DNA from: an uncultured Clostridia bacterium | Lineage (GTDB): Bacteria > Bacillota > Clostridia > Oscillospirales > Oscillospiraceae | Reading direction: 5' to 3' | Assembly (NCBI GenBank): GCA_947165595.1 | Contig: CAMVAV010000013.1 | Coordinates: 1-44,588, forward strand | DNA length: 44,588 bases | Part shown: positions 15,622 through 24,357 of the stretch, piece after piece | Layout: the number at the start of each line of letters is the position of its first letter | How positions within the stretch are numbered: the first letter of the stretch is position 1 | Made by a program: the position numbers and the translations under genes | The notes under the pieces: generated by a model | What the model saw: the letters and a program-made list of their open reading frames with translations, nothing else | Told to the model about the DNA's origin: nothing | Database searches by the model: none

Positions 15622-17574
15622 ATGTTCAAAAACGCGTTCAAGAAGCTGGGGACGCAGATCACGGTGATCACGATCGCGGCGATCGTCGTGTTCGTGGCCG
15701 CCATGCTTGCCATCACGATCACACAGTTCAGCTCGTACAATAAGGGCATTCTCCAGACCCGCTCGCAGTCCGGCATGAGCGTTCTGGAGGATGAGGTGAA
15801 CTTTGAGACCGATACGGTGCTGAAGGATTACATCCTGCTCTCCAAGGACACGGAGCACATGGTCGGCAACGCCGTGACCAACGTGGACGAGTTCGCAAGC
15901 ATCTACAACGAGCAGTTTGCGTCGCGTAAGGAGCTTTTTGTGGTTCTGGCCGACGCGGACGGCAACGTCGTGTTCCAGAGCCCGAACTACCCGTTCTCCT
16001 CTTTTGATTATTCCTCGGTGGCGAAGGGCAATCCGCTCCACGGCATCGTTAAGGCGGAGGGTGAGATCGTCGGCCTGCACGCGGCGACCGCGCCCATCGG
16101 CAACACCACCTGCGTCATCGCTGTGGGCTTCCTTATCAGCGGCACCGACTGGCTGGACGACGTGAAGGACAGAGTCGGCTGCGACGTCACCATCTTCAAC
16201 GACAACGTGCGCTATTCCACCACCGTCATCAACGCGCAGGGCCAGCGTGCCATCGGCACGACGATGGACAGCGGCATTGCGAAGACGGTCCTGCAGAACA
16301 AGCAGGAGTACCACGGCGAGGCGCAGGTCGTCGGCAAGCACTACTATGTCACCTACATCCCGCTGTACGACTACACCGGCGCGGTCGTCGGCGCCCTCTT
16401 CTCCGGCTCCAACGCCGCCGAGGCGGACAAGGAGTTCTCCACGGTCACGTGGATCGCGATCATCATCGGCATCGTGGGCGCGGTGTGCATCGCGCTGTAC
16501 CTCATCATCTTCACCCGCCGGCGCGTTTCCGAGCCGCTGCATCACGCGGAGCAGTACGCGCAGGAGATGCTTGCGGGCCAGCTCAACTCCACGAACGTCA
16601 ACTATCCGTTCCGGGACGACGAGATCGGCGCCTTTGTCGGAACGCTCCAACAGGCGAAGGACGGCATGAGCAGGGTCGTGGGCGACGCCTCCCGCGTGCT
16701 CAGCGCCATGGCGGGCGGCGACTTTACGCAGGCGCCGAACGTCAATTACCCCGGCGTTTTTGAGGAGATCCGCGCCAGCATCGGCAAGATCGAGAGCGAG
16801 CTGGGCTACACGCTCAGCAGCATGAGCGCTTCCTCCGACGAGGTGCTGACCGGCTCGACGCAGATGGCGGAGGGCTCGCAGTCCCTCGCCAACGGCACCA
16901 CGACGCAGGCCTCCGCCATCGAGGAGATCAGCGCCACCATTCAGGACGTCTCCACTCAGATCTCCACCACCGCCGAGAACGCGGCGCAGGCGGGTCAGCT
17001 GTCCGAGCAGACGCAGGACAAGGTCAACTGTCAGGACAGCGAAATTCAGAGCATGGTCTCCGCCATGAACGAGATCAGCGAGACCTCCAAGGAGATCGAG
17101 AAGATCATCAAGACCATCGAGGACATTTCCTTCCAGACCAACATCCTTGCGCTCAACGCCGCGGTCGAGGCCGCGCGCGCGGGCAGCGCGGGCAAGGGCT
17201 TCGCGGTCGTCGCGGACGAGGTGCGCAACCTCGCCAACAAGTCCGCCGAGGCGGCGAAGAGCACCTCCACCCTCATCAGCGCCGCGATCGCCGCGGTGGA
17301 CAAGGGCGCGAAGATCGCCGACGCGACGGCGGACTCCATGAAGGAGGTCAAGGACATGTCCGCGCAGACCGCGCGCCTGATCGTGGACATCGCCTCCGCC
17401 AGCCAGGAGCAGAGCGAATCCATCAAGCAGATCACGGCCGGCGTCGACCAGATCTCGCAGGTCATCCAGACCAACTCCGCCACCGCGGAGGAGACCGCCG
17501 CCCTGTGCAGCGCGCTCAGCGGCCAGTCGAAGATGCTCAAGGATCAGGTTTCGCGCTTCAAGACCAGGCAGTAA
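15622..17574 (+). CDS. Methyl-accepting chemotaxis protein with extracellular Cache-type sensor
   Basis: 650 residues. TM1 at ~12-33, an extracytoplasmic sensor of ~240 residues (single-Cache-like, [15 protein letters not shown] near its end), TM2 at ~275-297, HAMP to ~350, then a long helical signalling domain. The receptor tip is intact: [20 protein letters not shown] at ~501-520 followed by [15 protein letters not shown]. There is no C-terminal tethering pentapeptide. It would signal to CheA/CheW at the membrane; no che gene is present in the window. A GGAAGGGG ribosome site supports the start, and a strong terminator follows. The ligand is unknown. Confidence 0.94.
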   Translation: MFKNAFKKLGTQITVITIAAIVVFVAAMLAITITQFSSYNKGILQTRSQSGMSVLEDEVNFETDTVLKDYILLSKDTEHMVGNAVTNVDEFASIYNEQFASRKELFVVLADADGNVVFQSPNYPFSSFDYSSVAKGNPLHGIVKAEGEIVGLHAATAPIGNTTCVIAVGFLISGTDWLDDVKDRVGCDVTIFNDNVRYSTTVINAQGQRAIGTTMDSGIAKTVLQNKQEYHGEAQVVGKHYYVTYIPLYDYTGAVVGALFSGSNAAEADKEFSTVTWIAIIIGIVGAVCIALYLIIFTRRRVSEPLHHAEQYAQEMLAGQLNSTNVNYPFRDDEIGAFVGTLQQAKDGMSRVVGDASRVLSAMAGGDFTQAPNVNYPGVFEEIRASIGKIESELGYTLSSMSASSDEVLTGSTQMAEGSQSLANGTTTQASAIEEISATIQDVSTQISTTAENAAQAGQLSEQTQDKVNCQDSEIQSMVSAMNEISETSKEIEKIIKTIEDISFQTNILALNAAVEAARAGSAGKGFAVVADEVRNLANKSAEAAKSTSTLISAAIAAVDKGAKIADATADSMKEVKDMSAQTARLIVDIASASQEQSESIKQITAGVDQISQVIQTNSATAEETAALCSALSGQSKMLKDQVSRFKTRQ

Positions 17575-17590
17575 CGCGGGAACTCTTACA

Positions 17591-17626
17591 CAAACAGGAA
17601 CCGGGCGCGAGCCCGGTTCCTGTTTG
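17591..17626 (+). terminator. Terminator after the chemoreceptor gene
   Basis: 16-bp perfect stem (CAAACAGGAACCGGGC and its complement) with a GCGA loop, starting 16 bases after the stop. Confidence 0.85.
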
Positions 17627-17662
17627 ATGTGAGGAGAAAAGGGAATAAGCAAAAAGAAAGGC

Positions 17663-17690
17663 TTGATATTGCGGCAGGGTGTGATAAAAT
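17663..17690 (+). promoter_or_regulatory. Promoter of pckA
   Basis: TTGATA (17663-17668), 16-base spacer, TAAAAT (17685-17690), about 55 bases before the pckA ATG. Confidence 0.65.
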
Positions 17691-17744
17691 ACCGTCAAGT
17701 CAAGCTGTATGGAACACCATACTGAGAAAGGGAAGGTAACAAAC

Positions 17745-19358
17745 ATGGCAAAGCTGGATCTTACCAAGTACGGCATCACCGGTGCGACCGAGGTCATCCA
17801 CAATCCGTCCTTTGATTTCCTCTTTGAAGAGGAGACCAAGCCGGAGCTCACGGGTTTCGACGTCGGCAAAGTCAGCGAGCTGGGCGCGGTCAACGTCATG
17901 ACCGGCATTTACACCGGCCGCTCGCCCAACGACAAGTTCATCGTCATGGACGACCGCTCCAAGGACACCGTGTGGTGGACGACGCCGGAGTACAAGAACG
18001 ACAACCATCCCGCGAGCGTTGAGACCTGGAAGGCGTGCAAGGAGATCGCCGTCCGGGAGCTCTCCGGCAAGCGCCTGTTCGTCGCGGACGCGTTCTGCGG
18101 CACGAACAAGGACACCCGCATCGCGGTCCGCTTCATCATGGAGGTCGCCTGGCAGGCGCACTTCATCAAGAACATGTTCATCCAGCCCACCGACGAGGAG
18201 CTGGAGAACTTTGAGCCCGACTTCGTGGTCTTCAACGCCTCCAAGGCGAAGGTCACCAACTATAAGGAGCTGGGCCTCAACTCCGAGACGGCGGCGATGT
18301 TCAACGTCGGCGACCGCGAGGCGGTCATCATCAACACCTGGTACGGCGGCGAGATGAAGAAGGGCATGTTCTCCATGATGAACTACTATCTGCCGCTCCG
18401 GGGCATCGCCTCGATGCACTGCTCCGCCAACACGGACATGGAGGGCAAGCACACCGCCATCTTCTTCGGCCTCTCCGGCACGGGAAAGACCACGCTTTCC
18501 ACCGATCCCAAGCGCCTGCTCATCGGCGACGACGAGCACGGCTGGGACGACAACGGCGTGTTTAACTTCGAGGGCGGCTGCTACGCCAAGGTCATCAACC
18601 TCGACAAGGAATCCGAGCCCGACATCTACAACGCCATCAAGCGCAACGCGCTGCTCGAGAACGTCACCCTGGACGAGAACGGCAAGATCGACTTTGCCGA
18701 CAAGTCCGTCACCGAGAACACGCGCGTCAGCTATCCGATCGAGCACATCGCCAAGATCGCGAAGAACGTCAACGGCAAGTCCGCCGGCCCCGACGCCGAG
18801 AACGTCATCTTCCTGTCCGCGGACGCGTTCGGCGTGCTGCCTCCGGTCAGCATCCTGACGCCGGAGCAGACCAAATACTACTTCCTCTCCGGCTTCACCG
18901 CGAAGCTCGCGGGTACCGAGCGCGGCATCACCGAGCCCACCCCGACCTTCTCCGCCTGCTTCGGCCAGGCGTTCCTCGAGCTGCACCCCACCAAGTACGG
19001 CGAGGAGCTGGTCAAGAAGATGGAGAAGGTCGGCGCGAAGGCGTATCTGGTCAACACCGGCTGGAACGGCACCGGCAAGCGCATCTCCATCAAGGATACC
19101 CGCGGCATCATCGACGCGATCCTCAACGGCGACGTGCTCAAGGCGCCGACCAAGACCATCCCCATCTTCAACCTCGAGGTCCCGACCGAGCTGCCCGGCG
19201 TCGATTCCGGCATCCTCGATCCGCGCGATACCTACGCCGATCCCGCCGAGTGGGGCGAGAAGGCGAAGGACCTTGCCGGCCGCTTCATCAAGAACTTCCA
19301 CAAGTACACCTACAACGAAGCCGGCAAGGCGCTCGTTCCCGCCGGCCCCCAGCTCTGA
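17745..19358 (+). CDS. pckA: Phosphoenolpyruvate carboxykinase (ATP)
   Basis: 537 residues, standard length, from the ATG at 17745 behind GGGAAGG; an in-frame ATG at 17709 lacks a ribosome site. Kinase-1 P-loop GLSGTGKTT lies at 242-250 with K248, kinase-2 region [19 protein letters not shown] follows, and [10 protein letters not shown] is the substrate-binding region. The enzyme interconverts oxaloacetate + ATP with PEP + CO2 + ADP. In fermenting anaerobes it often runs in the carboxylating direction to make ATP and oxaloacetate; which direction applies here is not shown by the sequence. It is monocistronic, with its own promoter and terminator. Confidence 0.97.
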   Translation: MAKLDLTKYGITGATEVIHNPSFDFLFEEETKPELTGFDVGKVSELGAVNVMTGIYTGRSPNDKFIVMDDRSKDTVWWTTPEYKNDNHPASVETWKACKEIAVRELSGKRLFVADAFCGTNKDTRIAVRFIMEVAWQAHFIKNMFIQPTDEELENFEPDFVVFNASKAKVTNYKELGLNSETAAMFNVGDREAVIINTWYGGEMKKGMFSMMNYYLPLRGIASMHCSANTDMEGKHTAIFFGLSGTGKTTLSTDPKRLLIGDDEHGWDDNGVFNFEGGCYAKVINLDKESEPDIYNAIKRNALLENVTLDENGKIDFADKSVTENTRVSYPIEHIAKIAKNVNGKSAGPDAENVIFLSADAFGVLPPVSILTPEQTKYYFLSGFTAKLAGTERGITEPTPTFSACFGQAFLELHPTKYGEELVKKMEKVGAKAYLVNTGWNGTGKRISIKDTRGIIDAILNGDVLKAPTKTIPIFNLEVPTELPGVDSGILDPRDTYADPAEWGEKAKDLAGRFIKNFHKYTYNEAGKALVPAGPQL

Positions 19359-19367
19359 GCCTTATAC

Positions 19368-19404
19368 AAAAAAGACCTCGCGCCGCCGGCGCGAGGTCTT
19401 TTTT
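19368..19404. terminator. Bidirectional terminator between pckA and the giant GLUG protein gene
   Basis: 16-bp stem (AAAAAAGACCTCGCGC and its complement), five-base loop, A-run on one side and T-run on the other; it lies 10 bases after pckA and 4 bases from the convergent stop codon. Confidence 0.92.
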
Positions 19405-19407
19405 GGA

Positions 19408-22400
19408 TCATTTTTTGGGGTCGAGGCCGAGCGTGTTGAGGACGCGCTGCGTGGGGGCGAGGAATTCGTCGTCCGAGGCAAATTCCAGCTTTGCGCCGAC
19501 CGACGCGGGTATGTCCGCGCGCACGACGCGCACGGTGCCCTTGCACTGCACGGTGATCGAGGACGCCTCGGCGTCGCCCGTCAGCTCAAGCCGGATGGAG
19601 CCCTCGTCCAGCGAGGAGCCCAGCGTCTGGGTCTCGGGCGCGATCGCCTCGGCGAACGCCGCCATGGCGTCCGCGTCCAGCACCACGCTGTAGCGCCAGC
19701 CGCCCGTCGTGGTCGCCGTACACTCCGCCTCGCCCAGCAGGAACGCCTCATAGGCGAGGTGCAGCAGCTTCGACGCGCCCGCGCGCGAGTCGCTGCCCAG
19801 CTCGACGGAGACCCCGTTTCCGGTGCAGGCGGCGTCGTCGGTGAAGTACAGCCGCGTGCCGCGCCGCGAGACGCAGGAGAGCTCCGTTCCGTTCCAGTTT
19901 GTGCGCTGCCAGTTGAGCGTCTCGTCCAGGAGCAGGGGGCCGCAGTTCGCGCTGAGCGTCACGTCGGCGGTCAGCGGGTCGCGCATGGCGAGCGTCGTCC
20001 AAACGAGGATCAGCCGCTCAAGCTCGGGACCGATCTCCTGCGCGTTCGCGTACTCGCCGGAGGTCACCGCCATCCGCACCGCCTGCGGGAGCGTATGGTT
20101 GAACTCCTTGTCGGAGCGGCGCAGTTCCGCCTCCGCCGAGCCGTTCGCGCCGTTCCAGCGGAAGCGAAGGCTCGTCGGTTCGCCGTCGGTCAGCACGAGC
20201 TGCAGCTCCACGGTGTCCGCCTCGGAGAGGGAGACCATGGCCTCGGGCAGCAGCGCCCGGAGGATCTGGCGCGCCGTGTCGCCCTGCGCCGTGGCGCGAT
20301 AGGTCTTGATGCCGTTCGTCTCCTCCACGGCGATATCCACCGCGCGGAAGAGTCCCGCCGCGTGGCCAAACAGCTTGCTGAAGTCGGGCAGAAGGCTCTC
20401 CGCCTTGTACGCCCTGCCGTTTTCCAGCAGCATCGTGCCGTCGCAGTAGTAAAGCGGGATGTCCTGCCACATGACGCAGGACACGCGCCTGTCGCCGCAC
20501 TGCGTCGTAAAGAAGCCGACGTTCGCGTCGAAGTGCTGCTCCTCCACGTTTGCCGAGACCGTGATCGCCATGTCGAGGTCGGTACGCTCGGCGTAGTTGC
20601 GCAGCAGCATGTAAAGGCCCATGCTGTCCGTGAGCCCCGGCGCCAGCAGGACCACCGCCGTCGTCGCGCCGCCCAGCGCGAGCGCCGCCGCGACCAGCGC
20701 GACGCGGATCGCGCGGTGCTTTTTCCTGTGCGCGGCGGCCTTTGCCCGTTCCTCGGGCGTCAGCACGGGCTGCGGCTTGCGGCGGATCAGAAGCGCGAGC
20801 AGCAGCAGCGCCGCCGCGACCACGAAGCCGCCCGCCAGCGCCCAGACCCACCACGGCGTCGCGGTGGAGACCACGGTCAGCTCGACCGAATCGCCCTCCG
20901 CCTCGAAGGTGAGGTAGCTGCCCATCGCGCCCGTATCGAGCCGGTTCCAGCGCGTGCCGTCGAAGGTGTAAAGCTCCAGATGCCCCCAGGTGCCCTCGGG
21001 CGGGAGATAGCGTACCGTATGGCTCGCGGCGCCGTCGTCCGGCAGCGTCAGCTGCCACTGCTCCAGCAGCGTCCGGCGGTAGGAGCGCAGGCGGTGCAGA
21101 AGGTCGTCCTGCCCGTCGTCAAAATCGAAAATGGCGGGAGAGGCCGCCAGCGCCGCCTCGTTGTCGAACGCGCCCTGCAGGAAAAACGTGGGGCGCGCGG
21201 CGCTGCGCGTGATCGTGCTGGAGAGCGCGGTGACGCAGGGCTCGTAGACGGCGGTGACGGTCGTGTCGAAGCGCAGGTCCCTGAGATCGTCGCGGTCCCA
21301 GTGCGCATAGCTTCCCTCCACCGGGGGAATGTCGGGGAAGGCGGAGTCGTCCAGGCTCTCGCCGTAGAAGAACTCCCGCTCGCTGACCGTCTCTTCGCCG
21401 GCGACGAAGCGCAGCGTGAACTTCCGAAATTCGGAGGGGAGCCCCTCCTCGCCCAGCAGGCGATCATAGGAGACCGGCTCCGACTTGCCCTGCTCGCTGA
21501 TGCGGTTGACGCCGGCGAGCGTGCCGCTGACGAAGAGGTTGCCGGAGAGGGTGCCCGTCTCCGCGCCCATGATCGAGCCGGTGTACTGCCCGTCGCCGGT
21601 CACCTCCACCAGCGCGCGGCAGCTTTCGACGCGCAGGCTGGAGCCCTCGTCCTTGCCGTAGCCCACGATGCCGCCGATGTACTTCGGACCGGTGAGCGTG
21701 CACTTGGACCAGCACTTGCGCACAATGTTGTTCGCGTAGCCCGCGATGCCGCCGACGTGCTCGCCGCCCTCGCTCTCCGCGGAGCCGTACGCCTCGCAGC
21801 CGCTGACGACGCCGAGCGTCGCGCTGCCGCAGACCGAGCCGACGTTGTCCTTGCGCCCGGAGATCGCGCCGGTGTTGACGCAGTCCTGCAAAATGCACTT
21901 GAGCTCGTAGCGCTTGTGGAAGGTGGAGGCGATCGTGTCGTTGTCGTTCTCGGGGTCGAGCTCGTTGTAGATCATCATCGCGCCGGCGACGCCGCCGACG
22001 TCGATGTCGCCGCTGACCGTGCCGGAGTTGGAGCACAGCAGCACCTTTCCGTTCACGACGGAGTCCACGTCCTCGTCGGAGGTGTCCTCCACCACGCGGG
22101 TCACGGACGCGTCCTCCATGTCGGTCAGTACGTCGAGCAGCGTGTTCATCAGCGAGGTGAAGCGCCGGTTGATCTCACGCACGTCCTCCAGCACCCGGTT
22201 GGAGGCGTCCTTCGCCTCCTGGTTGAGCAGCTCCAGATTGTCCGAGATGCCGCGCACCGAGTCGTAGAGCGCGTTGGCGGAGGCGTCCGTCTCCTCGCCG
22301 AGCGTCTCAAAGCTCAGGCGGTCCTGCGCGCGCAGATAGTCCAGCAGCCGGTTCATGTCGCCCAGGGTGGTGGTCATGCCGTTCGACGCGTCGCGGAAGC

Positions 22401-24357
22401 CGCCCGCCGCGCTGCGCAGATGCTCCAGCGGCGCCTCCGCGTCGTCCATCGCGTTCCCCAGCGCGTCCATGTCCCTCGACGCCTCCGCCGAGGCGCGGCT
22501 GAGGCTGTCGAGCGCGGCGCCGAAGTAGTAGAACGCGCCGCCCTTGTCGCCGGAGCGTCCCCCCGTCATGGTGCCGAGGCCCGCGCGCACGCCGGCGAGC
22601 CCGTCGGAGAGGTTTTCGGGACGGACCTCCGTGTTCTCGGCGATGGTGTCAAGGCCCTTGCTTGCCTTTTCAAAGCCCGCGCTCATCTTTTGCAGCGCGT
22701 CCGCCGCGCCGGAATGTTCGTCGAAGAACTGCTGCAGCTCCGTCACGCTGTTGATCTCGCCGTTGCTCACCGCCGTTGCCAGCTCGCTGAGAACGCCGGT
22801 GAGCGTGCTCATGGCGGAAACGGACTCGCGCAGGCCGTCACCGACCTCGCCGAGCGCGCCGCCGGAGCGCTTGCCGGTCTCCGCGTTGACGGGGCCGTAG
22901 ATGAGGTCGCGCCATGCTTCCTCGCTCATGCCCTCCTTCGGGGAGACCGTGCCCTCGAGGGTCTTGAGCCCGTTTTGGACCTGCCGCGTTCCGGCGTCGA
23001 GAATCTGCGTTCCCGTGCGCAGCTCCTGCGCCATCTGCGAGAGCGCCGCGAACGCCTTGCCGTTGATGCCGCCGGGGAGGTTCAGCCCGTCCAGCGCGCG
23101 CTCCAGCTCGTCCAGCGCGTCCGTCAGCGTGACGGTGACGCCGGTCAGGTCCTGCGACACCGTGTAAAGCTGCGGAATGACCACGTCGACGATCTCGCTG
23201 CCGCGGTTGATCTCGCTGATCGTGCCGTCCCAGTAGTCGGTGAGCTGGTTCGTCAGCGTGCGGGCGTTGTCCACCGCCTCGTTGACGCTGCGCCCGGTCT
23301 CGCTCAGCCGCGCGGAGATCGTCTGCGTGCCGCCCTCGGCGTCGTTCACCGTGCGGTCGATCATCGCGCTGAGCGAGCTGAGCTCATTGCGCACCTGCTC
23401 GATGGAGCTGAGCTTCAGGTCGAGGCGGACATAGGGCTCCGCCATGCCCACGACGCCGCCGACCTCGCGGCGTCCGTAGACGCTGCCCTCGTTGATGCAC
23501 GAGGCGAGGTGCCCGCTGCTGCGCCCGGCGACGCCGCCGACGTTGTAGCCGACGTGCTGATAGCCGACGCTGCCGTAGTTGTGGCAGCCCAGCAGCGCCC
23601 CGTCCGAAAAACCGGCGATGCCGCCGCTGTCGACGGTGACGTTGAAGGTGTCCGGGCTGGTGAGGCTGGCGAGTCCGTTCGGCAGGCTCAGATCGAGCTT
23701 GTCGAAGGAGACGGAGGGGTCGATGGTGTTCGTGTTGACAAAGGCACGGTTGACGCAGAAGGAGACCGCGCCGTGGTTGACGCCCGCGACGCCGCCGGTC
23801 ATGTTCTTGCCGAAGACGCCGCCGTTGACGCTGCACCGCCGGAGCGTGCCGTCCGCCGCGTTTTCGCCCGCTATGCCGCCGACGCGGGATTCGCCGTTGA
23901 CCGTGCCGGTGAACGCGCAGCTGACGAGCGTGCCGTGGTTGACGCCGACGACGCCGCCCGCGGCGTCCGCGCTCCCCGCGGGGGAGACGCTGCCGTCCAC
24001 GTTCAGGTTCTGCACGACGCCGCCCGCCGCCACCGTGCCGAACAGCCCGGCGGGGGAGACGTTCCCGGTGATGCTCAGACCGGAGATCGTGTGTCCCCGC
24101 CCGTCGAAGACGCCGCCGAAGCTGGCGATCGGCGCGAAATCGACGCCGCCGAGCGCGACGTCGCGCTGGAGGATCACCGTCTTGCCCACCGACCAGGCGT
24201 CATAGGCGCAGTTTTCGGCAAATTCCAGCAGGTCGTTCGCGTCGCCCAGATAGATCGTGTCGGGATCGGAGGGCGCGACGGCGGCGCCGCCGCTTTGCAG
24301 AAGCAGCGCGCACAGCAGCAGAAGGCTCAGCGCACGGGAGAACCGTTTCCTATTCAT
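19408..24357 (-). CDS. Giant exported GLUG-repeat / helical / two-TM protein, partner of the MMPL transporter
   Basis: 1649 residues from the ATG at 24357, 9 bases after GGAGG; the ATG at 24363 is too close to that site. Order: signal peptide (~1-28); GLUG-type beta-solenoid rungs at ~110-310 (GGVVGVNHG, GGIAGENAADG, GGVAGRSSG); a long alpha-helical, probably coiled-coil region at ~311-750; a second GLUG block at ~770-930; a ~230-residue region; TM helices at ~1168-1190 and ~1215-1240 joined by a basic cytoplasmic loop (RKKHRAIR); and an exported ~400-residue C-terminal domain. I do not recognise a named family for the whole. It overlaps the MMPL transporter gene, so the two are surely co-translated; a scaffold or periplasmic-like adaptor for that transporter is a guess. 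Confidence 0.88.
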   Translation of the reverse strand: MNRKRFSRALSLLLLCALLLQSGGAAVAPSDPDTIYLGDANDLLEFAENCAYDAWSVGKTVILQRDVALGGVDFAPIASFGGVFDGRGHTISGLSITGNVSPAGLFGTVAAGGVVQNLNVDGSVSPAGSADAAGGVVGVNHGTLVSCAFTGTVNGESRVGGIAGENAADGTLRRCSVNGGVFGKNMTGGVAGVNHGAVSFCVNRAFVNTNTIDPSVSFDKLDLSLPNGLASLTSPDTFNVTVDSGGIAGFSDGALLGCHNYGSVGYQHVGYNVGGVAGRSSGHLASCINEGSVYGRREVGGVVGMAEPYVRLDLKLSSIEQVRNELSSLSAMIDRTVNDAEGGTQTISARLSETGRSVNEAVDNARTLTNQLTDYWDGTISEINRGSEIVDVVIPQLYTVSQDLTGVTVTLTDALDELERALDGLNLPGGINGKAFAALSQMAQELRTGTQILDAGTRQVQNGLKTLEGTVSPKEGMSEEAWRDLIYGPVNAETGKRSGGALGEVGDGLRESVSAMSTLTGVLSELATAVSNGEINSVTELQQFFDEHSGAADALQKMSAGFEKASKGLDTIAENTEVRPENLSDGLAGVRAGLGTMTGGRSGDKGGAFYYFGAALDSLSRASAEASRDMDALGNAMDDAEAPLEHLRSAAGGFRDASNGMTTTLGDMNRLLDYLRAQDRLSFETLGEETDASANALYDSVRGISDNLELLNQEAKDASNRVLEDVREINRRFTSLMNTLLDVLTDMEDASVTRVVEDTSDEDVDSVVNGKVLLCSNSGTVSGDIDVGGVAGAMMIYNELDPENDNDTIASTFHKRYELKCILQDCVNTGAISGRKDNVGSVCGSATLGVVSGCEAYGSAESEGGEHVGGIAGYANNIVRKCWSKCTLTGPKYIGGIVGYGKDEGSSLRVESCRALVEVTGDGQYTGSIMGAETGTLSGNLFVSGTLAGVNRISEQGKSEPVSYDRLLGEEGLPSEFRKFTLRFVAGEETVSEREFFYGESLDDSAFPDIPPVEGSYAHWDRDDLRDLRFDTTVTAVYEPCVTALSSTITRSAARPTFFLQGAFDNEAALAASPAIFDFDDGQDDLLHRLRSYRRTLLEQWQLTLPDDGAASHTVRYLPPEGTWGHLELYTFDGTRWNRLDTGAMGSYLTFEAEGDSVELTVVSTATPWWVWALAGGFVVAAALLLLALLIRRKPQPVLTPEERAKAAAHRKKHRAIRVALVAAALALGGATTAVVLLAPGLTDSMGLYMLLRNYAERTDLDMAITVSANVEEQHFDANVGFFTTQCGDRRVSCVMWQDIPLYYCDGTMLLENGRAYKAESLLPDFSKLFGHAAGLFRAVDIAVEETNGIKTYRATAQGDTARQILRALLPEAMVSLSEADTVELQLVLTDGEPTSLRFRWNGANGSAEAELRRSDKEFNHTLPQAVRMAVTSGEYANAQEIGPELERLILVWTTLAMRDPLTADVTLSANCGPLLLDETLNWQRTNWNGTELSCVSRRGTRLYFTDDAACTGNGVSVELGSDSRAGASKLLHLAYEAFLLGEAECTATTTGGWRYSVVLDADAMAAFAEAIAPETQTLGSSLDEGSIRLELTGDAEASSITVQCKGTVRVVRADIPASVGAKLEFASDDEFLAPTQRVLNTLGLDPKK

